A program made the translations under genes and the position numbers. The notes under the pieces were generated by a model. The model ran no database searches, was not told the DNA's origin, and saw only the letters and a program-made list of their open reading frames with translations. 11,488 bases of DNA from Verrucomicrobiales bacterium (GTDB taxonomy: Bacteria > Verrucomicrobiota > Verrucomicrobiia > Methylacidiphilales > JAAUTS01): the NCBI GenBank assembly GCA_031279715.1, contig JAITHY010000001.1, forward strand, positions 1-11,488, given 5' to 3'. Below, in pieces: positions 7,070-11,488 of this stretch; position 1 is the first letter of the stretch, and every line of letters begins with the position of its first letter.

Positions 7070-7807
7070 ATGAGCACAAAAATTGTCATGGTCGGCGCCC
7101 GGGGGCGCATGGGGCGGGCGATTACGCGGTTGGCGCGGGCCTCGGCCGGCTTCGTAATCGTGGGCGAGGTGGATCTCGGCGACGAGTTGCCGCCGCTGCT
7201 GGCGAACGCCGACGCGGTGATTGATTTCAGCCATCATACCAACACGCTGGCGGTGGCGCGGGCCGCCGCCGTGTGCAAACTGCCGCTGGTGGTGGGCACG
7301 ACCGGACACGCTGATGATGTGAAAAACGAGGTGCTCGCGCTCGGCCAAAGCATCCCGCTGATCTTCGCCTCCAACTATTCGGTTGGTGTCAACACACTGT
7401 TTTACCTGACCCAAAAGGCGGCGGCGGTGTTGACGCGGGGGTTTGACGTTGAGGTGGTGGAAATGCACCACCGTCATAAGAAAGACGCGCCGAGCGGCAC
7501 GGCGCGGAGCTTGGTGGAAATTCTCGCCGCGGCCAAAAACTCATCGTCAGCGGAACTCTCCAGGTACGGGCGTGTTGGCGAGCCGGGGGAGCGGTCAGCG
7601 GATGAAATCGGCGTGCACGCCTTGCGCGGTGGCGACGTGGTTGGTGACCACACGGTGATTTTCGCCGCTGATGGTGAGCGTGTGGAGTTGACGCACAAGG
7701 CCTCCAGCCGCGATACATTTGCCGTCGGCGCGTTGCGGGCGGCGGCGTGGTTGCAAGGCAGGCCCGCTGGAGTTTACAGTATGTTCGACGTGCTGGGGTT
7801 GAATTAG
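7070..7807 (+). CDS. dapB: 4-hydroxy-tetrahydrodipicolinate reductase
   Basis: DapB uses NAD(P)H to reduce the product of DapA to tetrahydrodipicolinate. The Rossmann loop is VGARGRMGRAI (residues 8-18), followed by the VVGTTG motif. The family signature E-M-H-H-R-H-K-K-D-A-P-S-G-T covers 131-144, with H133 and K137 in the positions of the catalytic His and Lys. The 245-residue length is near normal. There is no Shine-Dalgarno before the ATG. The 134-base gap from dapA holds only a short weak hairpin (6937-6961) and AT-rich sequence, so dapB may have its own promoter, though I could not identify one. The gene ends 13 bases before the tRNA-Tyr remnant where the mobile element begins. Confidence 0.95.
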   Translation: MSTKIVMVGARGRMGRAITRLARASAGFVIVGEVDLGDELPPLLANADAVIDFSHHTNTLAVARAAAVCKLPLVVGTTGHADDVKNEVLALGQSIPLIFASNYSVGVNTLFYLTQKAAAVLTRGFDVEVVEMHHRHKKDAPSGTARSLVEILAAAKNSSSAELSRYGRVGEPGERSADEIGVHALRGGDVVGDHTVIFAADGERVELTHKASSRDTFAVGALRAAAWLQGRPAGVYSMFDVLGLN

Positions 7808-7820
7808 CGTCTGTCAGTGG

Positions 7821-7878
7821 TGGTGGGCAGAAGTGGATTCGAACCACTGAAGCTAAAAGCAGCAGATTTACAGTCTGT
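7821..7878 (-). pseudogene. 3' fragment of tRNA-Tyr (anticodon GTA), attL-type attachment site
   Basis: Read on the minus strand this is the 3' part of a class II tRNA-Tyr. It starts in the anticodon stem (CAGA), then has the anticodon loop CTGTAAA with GTA, the stem TCTG, a long variable arm GCTTTTAGC, the T-arm AGTGG-TTCGAAT-CCACT (7832-7848), the acceptor strand TCTGCCC (7825-7831), discriminator A and an encoded CCA (7821-7823). Upstream of the anticodon stem the sequence no longer resembles a D-arm or acceptor, and the first stem pair is already mismatched (A-C), so tRNA identity ends at about 7878. Such a 3' remnant beside an integrase gene is the classic displaced end left by integration; the restored tRNA should lie at the far end of the element. 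Confidence 0.88.
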
Positions 7879-7920
7879 ATGTTTCTCTCTTTTATCATTG
7901 ACTTGGGGCTAATTTCAAGC

Positions 7921-9168
7921 ATGATCAGCACCAGAAAAACCAAAAAAGAACGTAACAAGCAATTAGTAGCTAATCTTCCATCGGGAGTCAGTGTTTCTCC
8001 CCGACATCTAGGCAATAAAGTAACAGGGTATCGGTTGCGTTTGGGTTCACGATTTACCGGCGGTGAAGTTCAACGCCTGACACTGCCTGACCTTGATACT
8101 GTGCGCAAAAAAATTGAAGAAGAAAAAAATAAAAGGAAAAAATTAGGGGCGGCAGGTTCGCTGCTAACTCCAAGCCAATACGCCGAGGCGCTTGACGCGC
8201 ATCAACGAGCGTTGGCGCTGGGTCTGTCATTGACAGAATTGGTAAATTTAGGCATCAAATATTACAGACCAACCGAAAAAAATAAAACTTGGGATGAAAT
8301 AACGAAAGAGTTGCTCGCTGAAAAAAAGCATGTGGACAAACTCGCCGAACGTAGCTTGCGGGCGTATCGTTTTGCTTTTGACAAATTTGGGCAGCAATTT
8401 GGCAAACGTTTGGTTCAAACTATTTCAGCGGTGGAAATCGAAAAATTTGTAACCATGCAAAGCAAAAATAAAACCACACGAAGCAACTGGTACCGTGATT
8501 TGCGCGTGGTATTTCGCTACTGTGCCCATCCCTCACGCCAGTATGTGGTAGCAGACCCTATTAGCCAAATTATTCTGCCGAAGCGTGAAAATATTGGCGA
8601 AGTAGTGGTATTTTCACCAGCGCAAATTGAGGCATGTTTGAGGGTGGCAATCAGACCAGAATGGGCAAAGTTCTTACCGTTTGTTGTGATAAGTTTTTTC
8701 TCTCCTGTCAGAGTCGCGGAGTTGTTAAAATTACGCTGGTCGGATGTGTATTTTGAAACAACTAAAATCAGCATCGGCAAAGACAAGGCAAAGACGAGAG
8801 GTCACAGACTAATCACCATTAGAGAACCGTTGTTAACATGGTTGGAGTCATACCGGAATTGTGATAAAACCAGAAAAATTTGTCCCTTTACCGACCGACT
8901 TATCACACCTTTGTATAGTGAGATGGCGGTTGCGGCTGGTGTGGAAGCATGGCCTAAAAATGTTATGCGTCACACGGCAATCAGCTATTTGATGGCGGAA
9001 TTAAACGATGAAAATAGAGTGGCACTAGAAGCTGGCAACAGTCCCCAAATAATTCACCAATATTATCGCAACCCGATGGCGGAGTTGTCTAAGAAGGAGT
9101 ATTTCTCGCTTGCTTCAAGAAAAATTTATGGTGAGGGAATATTTAGATACAAAAGAAAAAACAGTTGA
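7921..9168 (+). CDS. Tyrosine recombinase / site-specific integrase
   Basis: This 415-residue integrase most likely catalyses insertion and excision of the element at the tRNA-Tyr gene. The N-terminal part is Lys-rich and probably helical and binds DNA arms; a core-binding (SAM-like) domain covers about 120-220. The catalytic domain has box I arginine R264 in S-P-V-R-V-A-E-L, a Lys-rich beta-hairpin near 290-300, R350 in N-V-M-R-H-T and nucleophile Y382 in HQYYRN. Two positions usually His are Asn: N347 (HxxR) and N373 (G-N-S-P instead of G-H-S); I recall this pattern in verrucomicrobial integrases. The frame is open back to 7747, but that stretch reads through dapB and the tRNA remnant. ATG at 7879 is an alternative start; neither has a good ribosome site. 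Confidence 0.9.
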   Translation: MISTRKTKKERNKQLVANLPSGVSVSPRHLGNKVTGYRLRLGSRFTGGEVQRLTLPDLDTVRKKIEEEKNKRKKLGAAGSLLTPSQYAEALDAHQRALALGLSLTELVNLGIKYYRPTEKNKTWDEITKELLAEKKHVDKLAERSLRAYRFAFDKFGQQFGKRLVQTISAVEIEKFVTMQSKNKTTRSNWYRDLRVVFRYCAHPSRQYVVADPISQIILPKRENIGEVVVFSPAQIEACLRVAIRPEWAKFLPFVVISFFSPVRVAELLKLRWSDVYFETTKISIGKDKAKTRGHRLITIREPLLTWLESYRNCDKTRKICPFTDRLITPLYSEMAVAAGVEAWPKNVMRHTAISYLMAELNDENRVALEAGNSPQIIHQYYRNPMAELSKKEYFSLASRKIYGEGIFRYKRKNS

Positions 9169-9342
9169 CTTAGATGCAAGAGCCAAATTTTATCATGCAT
9201 CCGCGTAAAATATAATATATGTAGTTTTTGAGAAAAGGGGTGCATAAACATAAATCTTTACAAGATGTCGGTAATTGCCAATAAATACCGACGTATTGTA
9301 TATGGGCAGTCAAATACAAGAAAGTTGCCGCAAGTTCTTCAA
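9169..9342. other. AT-rich spacer between convergent integrase and abiEii, with hairpin
   Basis: No convincing gene is seen in these 174 bases. A perfect inverted repeat GTCGGTA (9267-9273) / TACCGAC (9286-9292) with a 12-base loop lies between the two convergent genes and may be a shared terminator, though no T-run follows on either strand. A TATAAT at 9211-9216 with a poor -35 (TTTTAT at 9188) could start a short plus-strand transcript through the hairpin. A 32-codon basic frame from 9265 has no ribosome site and is not called. Confidence 0.45.
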
Positions 9343-10188
9343 TTAACGAGGAAGCTGGCTTAGGAGATGTTTTTTAACATACTCGCCGGCTTCTTGAGGA
9401 TTATAAGCAATGCCGGTGCGCAGTAACTGATTCATGTCAGAACAAAACCCTCCGTCTTGCAGGTGACGGTCTAGAACTTGCATAAATTCAGAACGTGGAG
9501 CACGGTTGCTTTCCTGCTCCAGATAATGTTGAAACGCGACGATAATTTTTCGGGAGGAAATGGGTGTGCGGCTTCGGGTCAATGCCCAATACAAATCGAA
9601 TAAATCCCTGCCGCGTGATCTTTGAAATAACGCCCGCATTTTAGTGCCGAGCATTTCATGTATTTCAAAACCTTTCAGCATGGCCTGCCGCGTGCTCTCG
9701 CGATATGAAAAGGCAAATGGGATTTCAACCGCTGGAAGAAATGAAGTTCGTTCCGTCACATTGGTTTCCACGATGATGCATAAAGTGCGTCTAGGGTCGC
9801 TGACCGAGGGTAGTCGGTAAGTGAGACGTAAAATTTTGGATGGTTGCACCAGATTGCGAATCGCCAATTTTAATTCCGCCCAAGTGGACTTTACCGGAAT
9901 TTCCAACACGGGTTTTAATACCCGGCGAATGGCGCGGGCAAGGTCATTTTCCGAGCACGTCCCGACCACGACCAGATCAATGTCTTCGCTATAGCGCGCC
10001 GCCGGAGCCAGATGAACTTTGTGGAGCAGGGTACCGCCGCGCATGGCAATTTGTCCGCTTAAAAAGTGGTCGTTAAAAAGCGCGGTCATGGCATGACACA
10101 ATAACAAATCCTGTTCGACTTGATGGGAAAATGCCCATTTAACCGAGGCAGTGTGCGCGAGGATATCTTGTTGGGTAATTGAAATCAT
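9343..10188 (-). CDS. abiEii: AbiEii/AbiGii-family nucleotidyltransferase toxin
   Basis: This 281-residue protein is the toxin of a type IV toxin-antitoxin (abortive infection) system. AbiEii family members are nucleotidyltransferases that stop growth when active, limiting phage spread. Visible motifs are the nucleotide-binding loop R-G-G-T at 50-53, S-E-D-I-D-L at 67-72 with metal-binding D69 and D71 (GT-x(n)-D-x-D pattern), and the later K-x(n)-R-G-R-D-L-F-D-L-Y motif near 190-205, where the RD-x-x-D cluster is typical. The length is normal and no key residue seems missing, so it may be active. It starts 9 bases after abiEi in the same operon, the usual antitoxin-first order. Codon use is less GC-rich than the dap cluster. 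No good ribosome site is visible. Confidence 0.88.
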   Translation of the reverse strand: MISITQQDILAHTASVKWAFSHQVEQDLLLCHAMTALFNDHFLSGQIAMRGGTLLHKVHLAPAARYSEDIDLVVVGTCSENDLARAIRRVLKPVLEIPVKSTWAELKLAIRNLVQPSKILRLTYRLPSVSDPRRTLCIIVETNVTERTSFLPAVEIPFAFSYRESTRQAMLKGFEIHEMLGTKMRALFQRSRGRDLFDLYWALTRSRTPISSRKIIVAFQHYLEQESNRAPRSEFMQVLDRHLQDGGFCSDMNQLLRTGIAYNPQEAGEYVKKHLLSQLPR

Positions 10189-10197
10189 AGGCGTGGA

Positions 10198-10947
10198 TTA
10201 AGATAATTGTATTTTGGCGTGACGACCGTTTTTTGCCAACCACCCTTTGACTATGGTTGCCAATTTGAGTTCTCCATGGGAATGCAAAAGGCGTTCCAGT
10301 TTTTGAGCGATGGAAGGCCTTTTTTCAAGGTTCAAAACTCGTTGCAATTCCATGCCGCGTACCAAGGTCAACAGCGGTTCAATGGTATCATTGGCTTGCG
10401 ATATTCCGCCGATGCGAGTGGCGTAGTGAAGCAAATCAAACACTGTGGTTTCCGGTGTGCTAATGATTAGGGGGGCGACAGCCCGCGTTAATTCTTGGGT
10501 CAAAGTTGAGGTGATGCTCCGTTTGACAAAAAACTGCAAGCGAAGAAAACCAATTTGAATGGATCGGCGGGGAAGGTCGGTAATGACTTGGGTTACTTGT
10601 ACGGCTTGGGGATTGGAACCGTATTCACTGGCAGCTGATTGAAGCGCCAAATAATAGGGATGTCCAAGCCAATTGAAGTAATCGTTTAACCACCATGCGG
10701 GGGGCGGGGCGCCAGCCATTTGGTGCTCGGGTCGAATAATCAAAAAAAATCCTTGGCGCGGGGTAATACGGACGATTCGATTGCCCAAACGCAACAATTG
10801 GTTCTTTGCCGCGATTGGCGAAAGATTGGTTTGACGCAACAACTCAGCGAATGAAAATCCGGCTTTGCCGCGTGCGGTGAGTTCATTGATATAATTCTGA
10901 ATTGCCCCTCGGTGACGCGGTGGGAGAACAATTAAATTAGGTTTCAT
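10198..10947 (-). CDS. abiEi: AbiEi-family antitoxin / transcriptional repressor
   Basis: This 249-residue protein is the likely partner antitoxin of AbiEii. The N-terminal region (about 12-65) reads as a winged helix-turn-helix: a helix, F-S-F-A-E-L-L-R-Q-T-N-L, a recognition helix, and a wing R-I-V-R-I-T-P-R-Q-G-F. The C-terminal part has the AbiEi-like WWLNDYF--LGHPYYLALQSAA segment and T-P-E-T-T-V-F-D-L-L, seen in this family where the C-terminal domain neutralises the toxin. Known AbiEi proteins bind inverted repeats in their own promoter and repress the operon; a matching inverted repeat abuts the start codon here. Identification rests on the motif pattern, the length and the neighbour, not on a search. 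Confidence 0.85.
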   Translation of the reverse strand: MKPNLIVLPPRHRGAIQNYINELTARGKAGFSFAELLRQTNLSPIAAKNQLLRLGNRIVRITPRQGFFLIIRPEHQMAGAPPPAWWLNDYFNWLGHPYYLALQSAASEYGSNPQAVQVTQVITDLPRRSIQIGFLRLQFFVKRSITSTLTQELTRAVAPLIISTPETTVFDLLHYATRIGGISQANDTIEPLLTLVRGMELQRVLNLEKRPSIAQKLERLLHSHGELKLATIVKGWLAKNGRHAKIQLS

Positions 10948-10982
10948 TTGCGTAAGATAGCGTAAAACGCTACGTTACGCAA
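10948..10982. promoter_or_regulatory. Inverted repeat with 16-base arms, probable AbiEi operator
   Basis: The left arm TTGCGTAAGATAGCGT (10948-10963) and the reverse complement of the right arm (10967-10982) match at 14 of 16 positions, with a 3-base AAA centre. The repeat touches the abiEi ATG directly, so repressor binding would cover the transcription start area and the site for ribosome entry. A TTGCCA at 10993-10998 on the minus strand may be the -35; the -10 would fall inside the repeat. In transcribed RNA the same repeat would also fold into a hairpin. Confidence 0.72.
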
Positions 10983-10993
10983 ACAATATTGTT
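10982..10993. repeat. Perfect 12-base palindrome AACAATATTGTT next to the abiE operator
   Basis: AACAATATTGTT is its own reverse complement and shares its first base with the end of the 16-base-arm repeat. It lies between the probable -35 and the operator. It may be part of the promoter, a second protein site, or chance in an AT-rich stretch. Confidence 0.35.
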
Positions 10994-11134
10994 GGCAATT
11001 TAGTGACTTGTGTGCCTTTGTAGGGAGGAGAAAATGTCTCTATTGCAAGGTTATTTGTTAAAAATTTTAACCGATTTTTTTCAACTAAGCGCAACCTTCA
11101 AAACCGATACAATAGAAAAAATCCGCACCCCCCG

Positions 11135-11163
11135 TTGACAAAGAAGTTTAATATTGGTTCCAT
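11135..11163 (+). promoter_or_regulatory. Candidate promoter of the acidic protein/ArdC operon
   Basis: A perfect -35 TTGACA lies at 11135-11140. With a 17-base spacer the -10 would be TTCCAT at 11158-11163, a poor match (3 of 6). Transcription would start close to the ATG at 11173, so the first gene would have almost no leader. The proposed -10 lies inside the palindrome at 11158-11178, so a repressor there would block polymerase. Confidence 0.45.
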
Positions 11164-11178
11164 TGTACAACAATGGAA
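11158..11178. promoter_or_regulatory. Palindrome with 9-base arms over the start codon, candidate operator
   Basis: TTCCATTGT (11158-11166) and ACAATGGAA (11170-11178) are exact reverse complements separated by ACA. The ATG of the 48-residue protein (11173-11175) is in the right arm. Such a site could be an operator for an element-encoded repressor, or a hairpin that hides the start codon. The sequence differs from the abiE operator, so a different regulator is likely. Confidence 0.55.
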
Positions 11179-11319
11179 GACGATAAAAGTGTAATTGAAA
11201 TTGACCGCCGGATGGTTGAAGTAACCGAGGCGGAGGCGCGGCAGCGCGGAATGTTTGCCGAGGACGCTTTGAGCTTGGACGATGCGCTGGCGGCAGGCGG
11301 GGAGGACGGCAATGAGTGA
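11173..11319 (+). CDS. Small acidic protein upstream of the ArdC-like gene
   Basis: This is a 48-residue protein beginning MEDDKSVIEIDRRMVEVTEA. It holds about 15 Asp/Glu against 5 Lys/Arg, so it is strongly acidic, and it is probably helical. I do not recognise it. Support for it being real comes from its position: it begins downstream of a TTGACA, and its last codons overlap the start of the ArdC-like gene by 8 bases, with the downstream gene's strong ribosome site inside it. It may be a leader for translational coupling or a small partner protein; a DNA-mimic role is only a guess from its charge. No ribosome site precedes its ATG. Confidence 0.65.
   Translation: MEDDKSVIEIDRRMVEVTEAEARQRGMFAEDALSLDDALAAGGEDGNE
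11301..11305 (+). promoter_or_regulatory. Strong ribosome binding site of the ArdC-like gene
   Basis: GGAGG lies 6 bases before the ATG at 11312, within the end of the small acidic gene. It fixes the start of the ArdC-like gene and contrasts with the weak or absent sites of most genes in the window. Confidence 0.7.
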
Positions 11320-11488
11320 ACGTCTGTCCTTTCACGAGCGGGTGGCGCGGCAGTTCATTGAACAGATGAAAACCAACACCGCACCGTGGCAAAAGCCGTG
11401 GGTATCTGGCGAGGCATGGCTGCCGTACAATCCCATTTCCCAGCGACGTTATCATGGCATTAATTCCTTGGTGTTGATGTCCCGTGAG
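11312..11488 (+). CDS. ArdC-like antirestriction / ssDNA-binding protein (partial, runs off the window)
   Basis: Only the first 59 residues are visible. They match by eye the N-terminal ssDNA-binding domain (ArdC/DUF1738 type): an amphipathic start (MSERLSFHERVARQFIEQM), then W-Q-K-P-W at 26-30, P-Y-N-P-I-S near 39-44, and R-Y-H-G-I-N-S-L at 46-53, in the family's W-x-x-P-W ... P-x-N ... Y-x-G-I-N order. ArdC of IncW plasmids protects incoming DNA from restriction, and the same domain starts TraC-type plasmid primases. A C-terminal metallopeptidase-like domain would be expected beyond the edge. It is coupled to the acidic protein by an 8-base overlap and has a strong ribosome site. The gene indicates transfer of the element as single-stranded DNA. 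Confidence 0.82.
   Translation, partial: MSERLSFHERVARQFIEQMKTNTAPWQKPWVSGEAWLPYNPISQRRYHGINSLVLMSRE

Larger units (their letters stand above)
415..7600. repeat. Dispersed 7-base word CGCTGAC/GTCAGCG, 28 copies in the chromosomal part
   Basis: GTCAGCG starts at 415, 1914, 2462, 2846, 3261, 3654, 4008, 4195, 5064, 5942, 5990, 6878, 7546 and 7594. CGCTGAC starts at 612, 1302, 1440, 2454, 2489, 2554, 2851, 3793, 4419, 4739, 4964, 5449, 5664 and 6205. That is 14 in each orientation. Written as CGCTGAC, the third base after the word is T in 19 of 28 copies and the base before it is C in about half, giving a loose consensus near CCGCTGACGGT. Copies fall in several codon frames (VS-G/D, SA, LT, AD) and between genes. 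Only one copy (9798-9804) lies in the mobile element. Counted by eye. Confidence 0.7.
7879..11488. mobile_element. Left end of an integrated genomic island in tRNA-Tyr (right end outside the window)
   Basis: The element begins where tRNA-Tyr identity stops and carries, in order, a tyrosine integrase, a minus-strand AbiEi/AbiEii pair, and a plus-strand operon starting with a small acidic protein and an ArdC-like protein. Base composition changes sharply: the integrase gene and nearby spacers are much more AT-rich than the dap cluster, while the ArdC end returns toward GC-rich, suggesting a mosaic. The chromosomal word CGCTGAC, frequent up to 7600, occurs once here. Antirestriction and ssDNA-binding functions of ArdC relatives point to conjugative or plasmid ancestry; whether it is an integrative conjugative element, a phage satellite or a defence island cannot be decided here. 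Confidence 0.82.

Noticed and set aside
7821..7900. Intact tRNA-Tyr with an intron or unusual 5' half
   Set aside because: Beyond the anticodon stem the minus strand has no D-arm, no acceptor GGGCAGA to pair with TCTGCCC, and the stem pair is already broken, so the gene is truncated.
9173..9245. Recurring TGCA/TGCAT words after the integrase as arm-type binding sites
   Set aside because: Three short matches with uneven spacing in AT-rich DNA are not enough to support integrase arm sites.
9265..9363. Basic 32-codon frame between integrase and abiEii
   Set aside because: There is no ribosome site at proper distance, it overlaps the hairpin and the end of abiEii, and it shows no recognisable sequence.
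11081..11455. Minus-strand frame of 124 codons at the window end
   Set aside because: It covers the TTGACA, the palindrome and two plus-strand genes with good ribosome site and ArdC motifs; its protein is low-complexity and unrecognisable.
1..11488. CRISPR array, rRNA genes or insertion-sequence ends
   Set aside because: I saw no regularly spaced repeats, no rRNA signature and no transposase or terminal inverted repeats in the window.

Overview
The window is bacterial and most likely from Verrucomicrobiota (PVC superphylum). The main clue is a 52-residue, strongly basic protein at 1596-1754 that looks like the small basic protein family shared by Chlamydiae, Verrucomicrobia and Planctomycetes. 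GC-rich core genes, many genes without a clear Shine-Dalgarno sequence, and an integrase of a type I associate with this phylum fit that placement. I assigned this by reading motifs, not by a database search.

Positions 1-7820 look like ordinary chromosome. They hold the 3' end of an unknown gene coupled to a secreted protein with a glycine-rich tail, a tRNA-Gly(CCC), a small SH3-like lipoprotein on the minus strand, and the small basic protein followed by an RluB/RsuA-type pseudouridine synthase. Then comes an amino-acid cluster, argH-lysA-dapF-dapA-dapB. DapA, DapB, DapF and LysA cover most of the diaminopimelate/lysine branch, which feeds peptidoglycan and protein synthesis; ArgH makes arginine. 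The amino-transfer step between DapB and DapF is not encoded here.

At 7821-7878 the 3' part of a tRNA-Tyr gene lies on the minus strand, cut off inside the anticodon stem. A tyrosine integrase gene begins right beside it. This is one end (attL-type) of an integrated element that continues past the right edge. The element is more AT-rich at first and carries the integrase, a minus-strand AbiEi/AbiEii (type IV toxin-antitoxin, phage-abortive-infection) pair behind a 16-bp-arm inverted repeat, and a plus-strand operon of a 48-residue acidic protein and an ArdC-like antirestriction/ssDNA-binding protein that is cut by the window end. A 21-bp palindrome covers that operon's start codon. The cargo (integration, phage defence, antirestriction) points to a mobile island with conjugative or plasmid ancestry.

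The least expected signal is a short word, CGCTGAC/GTCAGCG. I count 28 copies in the 7.8 kb of chromosome, in both orientations, several codon frames and between genes, but only one copy in the 3.6 kb of the element. It may be an undescribed dispersed genomic motif, for example uptake-like or HIP1-like.
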